DNA of 43,132 bases from Sinorhizobium fredii USDA 205 (GCF_001461695.1 NZ_AUTC01000162.1:1-43132); one strand, 5' to 3'; counted from the first letter of the stretch, positions 1 to 8,586 are shown. Notes: a model not told the origin generated them from the letters alone. Translations and numbers: made by a program.

Positions 1-105
1 CTTCTTCGGCGTCAATCCGAAGTGCGGCCCCACCGCGCGTGAGGAGCGGAATCGCTCGGGCGCATCGACGGCCACGACAAACGTCAGACAAGGTACGAGG
101 AGCTG
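1..105 (-). pseudogene. IS110-family transposase C-terminal relic (runs off left edge)
   Basis: Read on the minus strand, this stretch encodes LTFVVAVDAPERFR followed by SSRAVGPHFGLTPKK, without a start codon. It matches the conserved C-terminal block of IS110/IS1111 transposases (family pattern: A-D-P-x-RF-x-x-S-R-x-V-G-x-x-x-GLTP-[RK]-[RK]). Upstream of this block the frame loses resemblance to the family, so the N-terminal part looks deleted or rearranged. The downstream part lies outside the window, so whether the rest of the element is intact is unknown. Called from motif recognition only. Confidence 0.72.
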
Positions 106-637
106 ATCCTGATCGGGATCTCTCCCCCTTGAACCGCACCCGAGGGGTGCCATCGTAGTCGATCCAGATGACCTCGCCCTGGCCACCACGTGATCGCCCT
201 AGTGAAACTTGCTCTGTTCAATCTTCTTGTCGGCATGGCGCCAGCCCTCCGACTGCTACTATGCGCGCAGCCGGCAAACGGTAACACTCAGAGCGCGCCC
301 CAATACCCCAATTGGGCGGCGCCCTAATCCTTGACTGCAACCTGCGCTGTGCGACCCTACGATTTCTCGTGTAGTGCGTGGGAGGCAAGCAGTGAAAATC
401 AGAAGGGCGAAGAAGAAGTATTCCGGAACGGTCCAAAAGGCAGGTGGAACCGCCCGCCTGAACGAGGAAGGCTTCAACGCAATTGGGCGCGGCCCCCATG
501 GCCCTGGTTTCTCGTATCGTGGGATGTGGACTGACTCGGGATGTCCGGGCACGTTCGAGGGGTGGCTCGTAAGCAGGGGCGTCATCTCGAGTAGTGGCCT
601 ACGGGAACGGCATTGACACGCTGAAAGTCAAACTCTG
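106..637. other. non-coding or degraded stretch between IS relic and small RHH gene
   Basis: I see no convincing gene here. Several overlapping frames of 60 to 108 residues exist on both strands, but they are rich in Arg, Pro, Ser and Trp and resemble no family. One minus-strand frame near 118-190 (containing VIWIDYDGTPRVRFKG) reads like a piece of real protein but has no usable start and is interrupted on both sides. The stretch is most simply old insertion or deletion debris next to the IS110 relic. Confidence 0.4.
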
Positions 638-805
638 ATGACCTTTGACGACGACGTTGAGAGGGCGCTCGCTCGCGCCAGCGAAGAACTTGAGATGAAG
701 CGACAAGAGCTAATCCGCCTCATCATTCGCGAATGGTTGGAGTCGTACGGCTTTCTGCCCTTCCATGAGTTGGACGAAGGTAGCGAGACAGAGGGGAGTG
801 CGTGA
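638..805 (+). CDS. small ribbon-helix-helix (CopG-like) DNA-binding peptide, 55 aa
   Basis: A 55-residue peptide starting MTFDDDVERALARASEE. The pattern is a short beta strand, then a helix (VERALARASEELEMK), a turn, and a second amphipathic helix (RQELIRLIIREWLESYG). This is the classic ribbon-helix-helix spacing of CopG/Arc-type repressors and antitoxins. The tail is acidic. RHH proteins bind DNA as dimers and often autoregulate or act as antitoxins, but no toxin-like gene lies on either side, so the partner is missing or it is an orphan regulator. It was below the length cut-off of a typical ORF scan. Codon use is GC3-rich like its neighbours. Confidence 0.6.
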   Translation: MTFDDDVERALARASEELEMKRQELIRLIIREWLESYGFLPFHELDEGSETEGSA

Positions 806-1033
806 GACGCGCCAAGTTGCAGCGGTCCTCCGACTGGCCCAGTGCCGTCGGCGAAGGCCGCACAAGACGCACGGCCTCCTCCGGCGCTGTCGGATTGTGT
901 AGCGATGGCTCGCGGCTGGCCTGACCGGGAACAAAAAATCGAGTACGACGGCACGAAGGATGAGGTTGGCTCACTCAGCGTTTCCGCGCTGCCGACCGTC
1001 ACAAGAAACGTTAGCTCAGAATCCGTCCCCGTT

Positions 1034-3262
1034 TCATGCACTCAGCACGTCGTCGATGTGGATCGGCAGCGAGCGGACGCGCTTGCCGGTCGCGTGGAAT
1101 ACCGCGTTGGCGATCGCCGGTGCGGTGCCTACCAGCGCGATCTCGCCAAGGCCCTTCACGCCGAGCGCATTCACATGCGGATCGACCTCGTCGACAAAAT
1201 GCGCCTCCAGTCGAGGTATGTCGAGGTTCACGGGCATGAGATAGTCAGCCATGTGGGCGTTGACCGGCCGCCCGTCACGCGGATCGAGAACCGTGCGCTC
1301 CATCAACGCCATGCCGATGCCGCCGATCATGCCGCCGGTGCATTGGCTCCTTGCAAGCAGCGGATTAACTACGCGCCCGATGCCATAGGCCCCGACGATG
1401 CGACGCACCCGAATGGTTCCGACATCAGGATCGATCGCGACTTCCGCAAAAACTGCGCCGAAGGAATGCATGGAATAACGTTCCGCAACGTCCCCACCGC
1501 GCTCGGCAGAGCCGTCTGCCTCGACCGGCCTTCCGCTCCTCGCGACGATGTCGCCATAGGATAAACCCGCCCCGGTCTGTCCGCGACGGCGCAGTCGGCC
1601 CTCACTCCATTCCAGATCTCCTACCGGCGCCCTGAAGAGGGGCGAGTTGTCATCCGCCATTGCGCGTCGCGCCGCCTCAGCCTGCGCCGCGATACAGGCA
1701 GCCCGGATGGCCGACCCCACCGAGGCCATCGTCCACGAGCCCCCATGCGACGGCGTCTGGGGGTAGGCGGATCTGCCGAGGTTGAAACGGACTTGTTCCG
1801 GCGGCAAGCCGAGGAATTCGGCCGCCACCTGCGTCATCGATGTGTAGGTCCCCGGCCCCATGTCGCTCGCGGCAGCCTCGACCTCGGCCACGCCATCCCC
1901 AAGCAGCCGCACCCTTGCGTGCGCAGGCGCCTGGTAGGCCGGATAGGTGGCGGTGGCCGCTCCCATGCCGATCAGAAGGCGTCCGTCGCGCATGGAACGC
2001 GGCTCGGGTGTTCGTCGCGCCCAGCCGAAGCGCTCGGAGCCGAGCTCGTAACATTGGACCAGAGAGCGGCTGGAAAATGGCTTGTTTTCCGCTTCGTCGA
2101 GCTCGGGTTCATTGCGGCGCCTGAGTGCGACCGGGTCGATGCCGAGCTTGTAGGACAGCTCGTCAATGGCGCTTTCGAGCGCAAAGATACCACTGGCCTC
2201 CCCCGGTCCGCGCATATGATTGGGCGTGCTCGTGTCGAGCGGCGTCAGGCGATATTGCGTGCGCACATTGGGGCACGAGTAGAGGTAGTCGGTGACATTG
2301 GTCAGGGCCTCCATGAATTGTTCATAACGGCTCGTCTCTCCGGTGCCCTCGTGAACTATTCCAGTAAGCCTGCCCTCTGGCGTCGCGCCGAGCGCCACCC
2401 TCTGACGTGTGCGCGGGCGGTGGCCGGTGGCGAAAAACATCTGCTTGCGCGTGAGAACGAGCTTCACGGGCCTGCCGACATGACGCGCGGCAACTGCCGC
2501 CAGAGTGACATGCGGCCACGTCCGGAGGCTCGTCCCGAAGGCGCCGCCGATGAAGGGGCAGACGACCTCCACGTTCTCGGCAGGCATGCCGAAGACGGCG
2601 GCGATTTCCGCTTGCTCGTTCACCAGATACTGGCTCTTGCTCCAGAGCGTCAGCCGCTCCTCTTTCCAGGCGGCGATCGTCGCATGCGGCTCCATAGGGT
2701 TGTGGTTCTCGCGGGCGATCTCATAGGTCTCGTCGATCTTGATCGGGGCCTGTGCTACGGCGCCATCGGCATCGCCGCGCGCCCTGTCGGCGAGCGCTCT
2801 CGCACGGGTGGCCGCTGCCGGCACGATCGCCTCTGCACGCGGATCCGAAGGATCGACAAGGGGCGGCCGGGCGGCATAAGTGACACGCAGCGCAGCGGCA
2901 GCGCGTTCGGCATGATCGAGGGTCTGCGCGACGACGACGGCGACGGGCTGGCCGTAAAAACGCACCTCGTCATCCTGCAGGACATGCAGCCGCTCACCGT
3001 CGGCCGGATCGATGACGGCCTTGTGCGGTAGGTAAGCCAGTTTCGGCGCGTTGTGGTGGGTTATCACGGCGACGACGCCGGGCATGCGCTCGACCTCGTC
3101 GTTCCAAATCCCACTGACCCGACCGAGCCCAACCGTTGCGTTGACGATCACTGCGTAGAGCTGGTCCGGCTGGTTGAAATCGGCGGCGTAGTGCGCCGCA
3201 CCGGTGACTTTGGCGCGACCGTCGACCCGCGTCAGAGGCTTTCCGATAGACGTCGCAGTCAT
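1034..3262 (-). CDS. paoC: aldehyde oxidoreductase, molybdenum-binding subunit (PaoC-like), 742 aa
   Basis: Large molybdopterin-cytosine-dinucleotide subunit of a xanthine-oxidase-family enzyme that oxidises aldehydes to acids. The start at 3262 (MTATSIGKPLTRVDGRAKVTG) is chosen because it overlaps the stop of the FAD subunit by four bases (ATGA) and matches the family N terminus; a longer frame adds 54 implausible residues. Visible motifs are the N-terminal R-x-D-G-x-A-K-V-T-G-x-A-x-Y block, the FIGGAFG loop (residues 237-243) near the cofactor, and VKGLGEI with the catalytic Glu at 707. The length fits E. coli PaoC. It is the third gene of a tight three-gene operon; the PaoD/XdhC-type maturation chaperone is not seen in the window. 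Confidence 0.92.
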   Translation of the reverse strand: MTATSIGKPLTRVDGRAKVTGAAHYAADFNQPDQLYAVIVNATVGLGRVSGIWNDEVERMPGVVAVITHHNAPKLAYLPHKAVIDPADGERLHVLQDDEVRFYGQPVAVVVAQTLDHAERAAAALRVTYAARPPLVDPSDPRAEAIVPAAATRARALADRARGDADGAVAQAPIKIDETYEIARENHNPMEPHATIAAWKEERLTLWSKSQYLVNEQAEIAAVFGMPAENVEVVCPFIGGAFGTSLRTWPHVTLAAVAARHVGRPVKLVLTRKQMFFATGHRPRTRQRVALGATPEGRLTGIVHEGTGETSRYEQFMEALTNVTDYLYSCPNVRTQYRLTPLDTSTPNHMRGPGEASGIFALESAIDELSYKLGIDPVALRRRNEPELDEAENKPFSSRSLVQCYELGSERFGWARRTPEPRSMRDGRLLIGMGAATATYPAYQAPAHARVRLLGDGVAEVEAAASDMGPGTYTSMTQVAAEFLGLPPEQVRFNLGRSAYPQTPSHGGSWTMASVGSAIRAACIAAQAEAARRAMADDNSPLFRAPVGDLEWSEGRLRRRGQTGAGLSYGDIVARSGRPVEADGSAERGGDVAERYSMHSFGAVFAEVAIDPDVGTIRVRRIVGAYGIGRVVNPLLARSQCTGGMIGGIGMALMERTVLDPRDGRPVNAHMADYLMPVNLDIPRLEAHFVDEVDPHVNALGVKGLGEIALVGTAPAIANAVFHATGKRVRSLPIHIDDVLSA

Positions 3263-4236
3263 GCTGCTTCCCCCGCCATTTCGAGCGCGCGGACAATTGT
3301 CCGCGGCAAGAGTTCGACTTTGAACGCGTTGTGATGTAGCGGCCGGGCGCCTCGCGTAGCCAGCCCAGCTGCTTCCTCGAAGACGTGCCGGTCCGGCCGT
3401 TTCCCTACCAAAGCGGCTTCGCAATCGCGCAGCCGCCAGGGCCGCGTGGCAACTCCGCCCACGGCGAGACGCACTTCGCGGATCACGCCATCCTCTATCA
3501 CCAGCGCAGCCGCTGCCGAGACTAGCGCGAATTCGTAGGACGCCCGGTCGCGGACCTTCAGGTAGCGGGCGCGGCGACCGTGTGGCCCTCCCGGCACGCG
3601 GATTTCGACGATGAGCTCGCCGGCGAGGAGTGAGTGCTCGAGATGCGGTGTGTCACCCGGCAGCCGGAAAAGCTCTTCAACCGGAAAGCCGCGTTCGCCT
3701 TGTGGTCCCCGGACCCGCATCGTCGCATCAAGCGCCACGAGCGCAACGGCCACGTCGGACGGGTGCGTCGCGACGCAGTGGTCGCTCGTGCCGAGGATCG
3801 CATGCCCGGCATTCAGTCCCTCGATGGCACTGCAGCCGGAGCCTGGCGTGCGCTTATTGCAGCCGGCGTCAAGCATGCGGAAATACGGACATCGCACCCG
3901 CTGCAACAGGTTACCACCCATCGTGGCCATGTTCCGCAACTGCGGCGAAGCGCCCTCAATCAGACTTTCGGCGACGACAGGTTGCAGGCGTTTGACATTG
4001 GGGTCGGCGGCGACTTCGGCCATGCGCGCGAGCGCGCCGATGACCAGATCTTCGCCCTCTACACGGATGCCGGCCAAGGGAAGCGCGTTGATGTCGAGCA
4101 GCCGCTCCGGCCGTTCCACTTCTTCGCGCATCAGGTCGACGAGCGTCGTGCCGCCGGCAATATAACGCGCGCCGCCGACGGCGGCGGCAACCGCCTCTTC
4201 GGTGCTCTGAGGCTTCTCCAACACGAAGGGAAACAT
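3259..4236 (-). CDS. paoB: aldehyde oxidoreductase, FAD-binding subunit with 4Fe-4S loop (PaoB-like), 325 aa
   Basis: Medium subunit passing electrons between the iron-sulfur and FAD centres. The FAD-binding signature is visible as RYIAGGTTLVDLM (residues 24-36) and the ATMGGNLLQR segment (104-113). Cys116, Cys126, Cys135 and Cys154 sit in a loop with the CNKRTPGSGC pattern. That loop is characteristic of PaoB-type subunits, which carry an additional 4Fe-4S cluster that ordinary xanthine dehydrogenase FAD subunits lack. The gene starts 3 bases after the stop of the 2Fe-2S subunit gene and overlaps the next gene by 4 bases, so translation is coupled. Confidence 0.92.
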   Translation of the reverse strand: MFPFVLEKPQSTEEAVAAAVGGARYIAGGTTLVDLMREEVERPERLLDINALPLAGIRVEGEDLVIGALARMAEVAADPNVKRLQPVVAESLIEGASPQLRNMATMGGNLLQRVRCPYFRMLDAGCNKRTPGSGCSAIEGLNAGHAILGTSDHCVATHPSDVAVALVALDATMRVRGPQGERGFPVEELFRLPGDTPHLEHSLLAGELIVEIRVPGGPHGRRARYLKVRDRASYEFALVSAAAALVIEDGVIREVRLAVGGVATRPWRLRDCEAALVGKRPDRHVFEEAAGLATRGARPLHHNAFKVELLPRTIVRALEMAGEAA

Positions 4237-4239
4237 GGC

Positions 4240-4854
4240 TCAACTCCTCCCTGCCGCGTCGGCAATGGCTGCGACGATGCCCGGATAAGCGCCGCACCGA
4301 CAGATATTGCCGCTCATCCAGAACTGGATCTCTTCCGGCGAGCCCGTATGACCCTCGGCAATGCAGCCCAGCCCCGACATGATCTGGCCCGGCGTGCAGA
4401 AGCCGCACTGCAATCCCTCATGCTCCACGAACGCTTCCTGGAGGGGATGAAGCTCGCCGCCCTTTTCGAGACCTTCGATCGTTTCGATCTGCGCTCCATC
4501 GTGCATTGCTGCCAAAGTCAGGCAGGAGACAATGCGTTTGCCATTGACGAGAACCGTGCAGGCGCCACAGGCACCCTGATTGCACCCCTTTTTCGTGCCG
4601 GTGAGGTTCAGCGACTCGCGCAGAACGTCGAGGACCGACTGGCGCGGGTCGACGGCTAGTGTGTGCACGCGACCGTTCACCGTCATCTTCACAGTCACCG
4701 TCACCGTGCTCGTCGCGGCCGCAGGCGCGTTCGCCGCTGCCACGGATGCGGGCGACAAGGCTGCCAGCGCCGCTGCTCCAGCTGTCGCCTGGAGCGCTTC
4801 CCGGCGAGATATGATTGGGCCTGGCTGACGCAGTTCTGACGGATTCTCGGTCAT
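4240..4854 (-). CDS. paoA: aldehyde oxidoreductase, Tat-exported 2Fe-2S subunit (PaoA-like), 204 aa
   Basis: Small iron-sulfur subunit. The N terminus has a twin-arginine signal (SRREALQ at residues 16-22, then an Ala-rich hydrophobic run to about residue 41), which predicts export of the folded heterotrimer to the periplasm as in E. coli PaoABC. The plant-type 2Fe-2S cluster ligands are Cys91, Cys96, Cys99 (CNQGACGAC) and Cys111. The second cluster uses Cys150, Cys153 (CGFC), Cys185 and Cys187 (CRC). It is first in the operon; the 215-base gap up to the AraC regulator gene should hold the promoter. A periplasmic aldehyde detoxification role is inferred from the family. Confidence 0.93.
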   Translation of the reverse strand: MTENPSELRQPGPIISRREALQATAGAAALAALSPASVAAANAPAAATSTVTVTVKMTVNGRVHTLAVDPRQSVLDVLRESLNLTGTKKGCNQGACGACTVLVNGKRIVSCLTLAAMHDGAQIETIEGLEKGGELHPLQEAFVEHEGLQCGFCTPGQIMSGLGCIAEGHTGSPEEIQFWMSGNICRCGAYPGIVAAIADAAGRS

Positions 4855-5069
4855 GAAGGAACACCCTCTTCCACTACTGCATGTCTCTTGAAATCGGAGC
4901 CGATTTTCAGCCTTTGCGCGGCTGACGCGCGGTGCTGTAGGCGATTAGCGGCGGCAAAATAGAACTCGCGCGCCTTCGTGACTGTCGCGATCTTGCGAAG
5001 TTGCGTGAATCTTGCGGCGATCAGCACGTATGGCTCTACGGACGAGCTCGCCTGTATGGACACTCAGCC

Positions 5070-5960
5070 TCAGAGACGGCGGCGGAACTCGCTCGGCGTG
5101 AGACCCACCACCTTGCGAAAAATCGCGGCAAAGGAAGATTGCGTTTCGTATCCGACGATCACAGCGACGTCGATGATGCGCAGCGTTGGGTTTTTAAGGA
5201 GCTCCTTGGCGTGGGCGATCCGCTGGCGAGTCAGCCAGCCGTAAGGCGTTTGTCCGGTCGCCAAGCGGAAAGCCCTGCAGAAATGAAAGCGGCTCAAATT
5301 GACGAGATCCGCAAGCTCCTGAAGCTGGATGTCCTCGGCGAAATTCTCGCGCATATAGGCGGTGACGCGTTTGACTTGCCGCTCGGACAGGCCGCGCCGC
5401 GGCCCGGGCGCCATCGGCATCGCCGTTGCGGAATGAGCTCTGAGAAGCTGGAGGCATACAAGATCAAGGAGCTGCTCGATGAACAGGTATGCTATCCCAT
5501 CTCCGGAACTGACTTCGTCGTTGATCAAGGCCATAATCGCGAAGAGCTTGGGGTCGCCGAAGTTCACGCGGTCGAGCAACTCCGGCTCGCGGCCATTGCC
5601 GATCTGATCCGCACAAGCCAGAAGACGCTTGTGCCCCAAGAAGACGTTTGAAACCTCGACGACGCCGTCCGCCCGCCAAAAGCCGGCGTGCCCTCTCGGC
5701 GCCAGGGTGATCGTCCCCGCCGCCGCGGGCGCCGAAGTCGTTTCCCGCCCGATCGTCACCGATGCCATCCCCTCCCCGAAATATTTCGCAGCGAGGACAT
5801 GGTCCTTTAAGGGCGGCAGATCATATTCGAACGGCTCGTTCCGCCATCGACCCACCAACCGCGTATCGCCCGCAAACGCCTCTGGAATTACCGGCGGCAG
5901 AAGGCCTCGTTGTAAACGGCGAATATGATCCGTTGTGTCCGCAAGCCGGCCTTCACGCAT
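5070..5960 (-). CDS. AraC-family transcriptional regulator, 296 aa
   Basis: The C-terminal hundred residues hold the double helix-turn-helix of AraC/XylS proteins: SERQVKRVTAYMRENFAED, then LQELADLVNLSRFHFCRAF and the second helix pair ending in the typical GYETQSSFAAIFRKVVG-x-TPSEFR signature. The N-terminal part (about 1-180) is a sensor region without a ligand family I can name. The gene lies in the same orientation just upstream of paoABC, so it is the likely regulator of the aldehyde oxidoreductase operon; that link is from position only. Confidence 0.9.
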   Translation of the reverse strand: MREGRLADTTDHIRRLQRGLLPPVIPEAFAGDTRLVGRWRNEPFEYDLPPLKDHVLAAKYFGEGMASVTIGRETTSAPAAAGTITLAPRGHAGFWRADGVVEVSNVFLGHKRLLACADQIGNGREPELLDRVNFGDPKLFAIMALINDEVSSGDGIAYLFIEQLLDLVCLQLLRAHSATAMPMAPGPRRGLSERQVKRVTAYMRENFAEDIQLQELADLVNLSRFHFCRAFRLATGQTPYGWLTRQRIAHAKELLKNPTLRIIDVAVIVGYETQSSFAAIFRKVVGLTPSEFRRRL

Positions 5961-6120
5961 GGGAGACTTCTCTCACGATCTGAAGCGTTTATACGTAATG
6001 CGATGCTTCGTATTTCCCTCAGCAACCGACGTATCCGGGCCAGAAACGCGGGCTCCGATTACCCAGGAGTTCGGGGCTCCGTTTGTTGGTCTCCAACGGA
6101 GCCCGGGGATCGGGGGATAC

Positions 6121-6969
6121 TTAAACGGCTATCCCATTCTTCGGGAAATCCGTAGAGAGAGCAAGTTCGCGCCACTCGGCGAGCTCTCGGGCGACACTGG
6201 CATTCTGTTCCTCGATGACGGCCACCGTGTCGCTGCCGAAGGGCATGCGCAGCGGCGGCTTGGCCGAGTTCACCAGAGTGACGATCCCCGCGGCGAGCTT
6301 TGCCGGATTTCCGGGCTGAGCGTGATTTGCATCGGCTGCAAAGTCGCGCATGTTGCCGGCCGGCGTGCCGATGTAATCGGGGATTGCGGCCGCACTGACC
6401 GATAGCGAGTTGTCGGCCAGAAAATCGGTGCGGAAGAAGCCCGGCTCGATGATCGTGACCTTGATGCCGAACGGCTCGAGTTCCGCCGACAGCGACTCCG
6501 AGAGGCCCTCCACGGCAAATTTCGTCGAACCATAAACGCCCCATCCGGGATAGCCGAAATAGCCGCCGATCGACGAGAAGTTCAGCACATGGCCCGACCG
6601 CTGGCGGCGCATGTAGGGCAGGACGGCGCGCGTAACTTTCAGCACGCCGAAGACATTCGTTGCATAAAGCTTCTCGATTTCCTCTGCTGTTGCTTCCTCG
6701 ACGGCACCCAGCAAGCCATAACCAGCATTGTTGACGAGGACGTCGATGCGCCCGAAGCGCTCAATAGCCTTCGCGGCGGCTTCTTTCGCCTGGGCTTCAT
6801 TCGTGACATCGAGCGCGACGGCGAGAAGATTGGAATTGTCGCCAATCTGCTCGATCACAGCGCTTGGGTTGCGGGCAGTAGCGACCACGGCGTCGCCGGC
6901 TGCGAGTGCCCCCTTGGTCATCAGCGCGCCGAAGCCACGGGATGCCCCAGTGATAAACCAGACCTTCAT
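6121..6969 (-). CDS. classical short-chain dehydrogenase/reductase, 282 aa
   Basis: NAD(P)-dependent oxidoreductase. The Rossmann glycine motif is TGASRGFG (residues 7-14), followed by NNAG near residue 85 and the catalytic S-x12-Y-x3-K set (FSSIGG ... YGSTK). Arg after the first beta strand (ATARN) suggests NADP preference. The sequence resembles the oxidoreductases often found divergent from LysR regulators in Rhizobiales. The substrate is unknown. It is transcribed away from the LysR gene at 7115, with the intergenic region between them carrying a LysR-type site. Confidence 0.9.
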   Translation of the reverse strand: MKVWFITGASRGFGALMTKGALAAGDAVVATARNPSAVIEQIGDNSNLLAVALDVTNEAQAKEAAAKAIERFGRIDVLVNNAGYGLLGAVEEATAEEIEKLYATNVFGVLKVTRAVLPYMRRQRSGHVLNFSSIGGYFGYPGWGVYGSTKFAVEGLSESLSAELEPFGIKVTIIEPGFFRTDFLADNSLSVSAAAIPDYIGTPAGNMRDFAADANHAQPGNPAKLAAGIVTLVNSAKPPLRMPFGSDTVAVIEEQNASVARELAEWRELALSTDFPKNGIAV

Positions 6970-7076
6970 GACACATTCCTTCCAGATTTGATGGCTCTTT
7001 CAGAGCCGATGTGGTGGTTGGCGTCCGCACTGTGCTGACGGGCTGAATTTGACCCAAATCGTTGTGATGCATAAGA

Positions 7077-7091
7077 TTCGTTATTCTCGAA
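7077..7091. promoter_or_regulatory. LysR-type operator candidate (TTCG-N7-CGAA)
   Basis: A dyad TTCG-N7-CGAA contains the T-N11-A core expected of LysR-type binding sites. It lies in the 145-base space between the divergent SDR and LysR genes, 24 bases before the LysR start. Flanks extend the symmetry imperfectly (cATAag on the left, ctATg on the right). Binding by the adjacent LysR protein is inferred. Confidence 0.5.
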
Positions 7092-7114
7092 ACTATGATG
7101 AGTGGAGTTCAATA

Positions 7115-8005
7115 ATGCGGGCATCCGAGCTTTCCGAACTTGCAGCCTTTGTGGCTGTGGCCCGGCACAAGAGCTTTCGGAAGGCGGGCGAGGAGAGGGG
7201 CGTCACGGCTTCGGCTATCAGCCACGCGGTGGTGAACCTCGAGAACCGTGTCGGTGTCCGGCTTTTGAACCGCACCACACGCAGCGTTTCCCTAACGGAA
7301 GCAGGCGAACTCTTGCAGTCGTATCTCGATCCGGCCTTTGGCGAGATCACATCCGCGCTCGACGCGCTGAACAGGTTTCGCGACACGCCATTCGGCAGAG
7401 TAAGAATCAACGTGCCGAACTCGATCGCGCCATTTGTGATTGGCCACGTCATCGGGCCTTTGCTCGATAAGAACCCGAATCTGCAGCTGGAAATCAGCGC
7501 CACCGATCGTTTGGTCGACATCGTCAGGGAGGGGTTCGATGCCGGAATAAGGTTCGGGGAGCGGGTGAGCGAGGGGATGGTCGCACTCCGCATCAAGCCG
7601 CGGCTGCGCCTCGTCGTCGTCGGTTCGCCCGCCTATTTCGAGCGGCGGCCGAAGCCGATCACGCCGCACGACCTCAAACGCCATCTCTGCATCCAGAATA
7701 TGTTCCCATCCGGCGCGAGGTATGCCTGGGAATTTCAGAAGGACGGGCAGTCGGTGAGCTTTCATCCGACCGGACCGCTTTCGCTCGATGATCACGAACT
7801 GATGGTCGAGGCCGCCCTCAGCGGCGTGGCGCTTGCCTATGTCTGGGAAAACCGCGTGCAAAAGCAGATTGCAGGCGGTGAGCTCGTACAGGTGCTGGAC
7901 GACTGGTGTCAGCCGGAGGAGCCGCTTTATCTCTACTATCCCAGTCGCCGGCACCTATCTGCGGGTTTCCGGACTTTGATCAATGCGATGAAAGCCCAAG
8001 CTTGA
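7115..8005 (+). CDS. LysR-family transcriptional regulator, 296 aa
   Basis: The N terminus MRASELSELAAFVAVARHKSF carries the winged helix-turn-helix (AGEERGVTASAISHAVVNLE), followed by the LRNRTTR-like wing (LLNRTTRSVSLTEAG). Residues from about 90 on form the periplasmic-binding-protein-like effector domain. The start at 7115 is preferred over an upstream TTG in frame because family members begin directly at this helix and AGTGGAG precedes it as a ribosome-binding site. It probably regulates the divergent SDR gene and itself. Confidence 0.92.
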   Translation: MRASELSELAAFVAVARHKSFRKAGEERGVTASAISHAVVNLENRVGVRLLNRTTRSVSLTEAGELLQSYLDPAFGEITSALDALNRFRDTPFGRVRINVPNSIAPFVIGHVIGPLLDKNPNLQLEISATDRLVDIVREGFDAGIRFGERVSEGMVALRIKPRLRLVVVGSPAYFERRPKPITPHDLKRHLCIQNMFPSGARYAWEFQKDGQSVSFHPTGPLSLDDHELMVEAALSGVALAYVWENRVQKQIAGGELVQVLDDWCQPEEPLYLYYPSRRHLSAGFRTLINAMKAQA

Positions 8006-8287
8006 TGAAGGCCGGACTACCTCAAGGTTCAACTTCTATGTCGTGGCAAATCGGTTCCCCAGAATCGGGCAGCGACTGGCATGGCAATGGAGGGAGCTGA
8101 CGCAGGGAATTTGGCCGCCCTCGGCGCTTCTCCATCCGGCTGGAATGAACACGACGGTCATCGTCTTGAGCCACACCGGCCATCGCGCGGTATCCGGTTA
8201 ACGGCGCCAGTTCAGCGGCGGCAGTTCATGAGCGTAGGACCTTTGGCCATATCGTCTCGGACTAAAGTCCCGCGGGACGCGCGAGGG

Positions 8288-8312
8288 GGAACCGGAGAAC
8301 GCCCCCTTCGTT
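8288..8312 (+). promoter_or_regulatory. EcfG/RpoE2-type general stress promoter candidate
   Basis: GGAAC at 8288-8292, a spacer of exactly 16 bases, then CGTT at 8309-8312. This is a full match to the general-stress sigma factor consensus known in Rhizobiales. Transcription would begin about 20 bases before the ATG at 8339 and would cover the membrane peptide and probably the next small gene. The sigma factor gene is not in the window. Confidence 0.6.
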
Positions 8313-8316
8313 CTCC
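8294..8316. repeat. perfect 8-bp inverted repeat overlapping the EcfG-type promoter
   Basis: GGAGAACG (8294-8301) and CGTTCTCC (8309-8316) are exact reverse complements separated by 7 bases. The repeat lies between and over the -35 and -10 elements, so it could be an operator that lets a repressor or activator act on this stress promoter. It could also be a chance result of the consensus itself, since CGTT is shared. Not a terminator. Confidence 0.4.
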
Positions 8317-8338
8317 TACCTGCTAACGGAGCCGTGAA

Positions 8339-8512
8339 ATGTTACGCCGCGATCGTCACAACACGCAGTCAACCGCCTTCCCGATCGGCCTACTTTTGCT
8401 CGCCATCGGCGCAATCCTTGCCTATCTCGCGGTTGGTGGAGCTTGGTCGGACAATAGGACCGAAACCGCTGTCTATGCGCCGCAAACCATAGACAACTCG
8501 AAGCCGCGCTGA
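8339..8512 (+). CDS. small single-pass membrane protein, 57 aa
   Basis: Starts MLRRDRHNTQSTAF with a basic head, then one hydrophobic segment of about 18 residues (IGLLLLAIGAILAYLAVGG), then a short polar tail ending SKPR. Predicted topology is N-in by the positive-inside rule. No family recognised, although small membrane peptides of this shape under general stress promoters are common in rhizobia. A match to the EcfG promoter consensus and a gene start spaced about 20 bases from the expected transcript start support it as real. Too short for a standard ORF list. Confidence 0.6.
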   Translation: MLRRDRHNTQSTAFPIGLLLLAIGAILAYLAVGGAWSDNRTETAVYAPQTIDNSKPR

Positions 8513-8556
8513 GTTCCTGCCGCCATCTAGAAGCAAGATACCGGACAGAGACGAGA

Positions 8557-8572
8557 GGCCCCTTTTGGGGCC
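8557..8572 (+). terminator. GC-only stem-loop between two small genes
   Basis: GGCCCC-TTTT-GGGGCC forms a perfect 6-bp stem with a 4-base loop, 44 bases after the membrane-peptide stop and 14 bases before the next start. No U-tract follows, so it is a weak terminator or an attenuating or processing hairpin close to the downstream ribosome-binding site. Confidence 0.4.
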
Positions 8573-8586
8573 GGGAGAAAACCGCA

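Noticed and set aside
118..190. Minus-strand segment reading VIWIDYDGTPRVRFKG
   Set aside because: Looks protein-like, but has no start, is interrupted on both sides and matches no family I can name.
638..805. Idea of a complete toxin-antitoxin module at the small RHH gene
   Set aside because: No toxin-like frame lies within several hundred bases on either side.
1745..3031. 428-residue open frame on the plus strand, opposite paoC
   Set aside because: It is antisense to a well-supported molybdenum subunit gene and has the Arg/His/Gly-rich composition typical of shadow frames in GC-rich DNA.
3634..4659. 341-residue plus-strand frame across paoB and paoA
   Set aside because: Spans two confirmed genes on the other strand and resembles no family.
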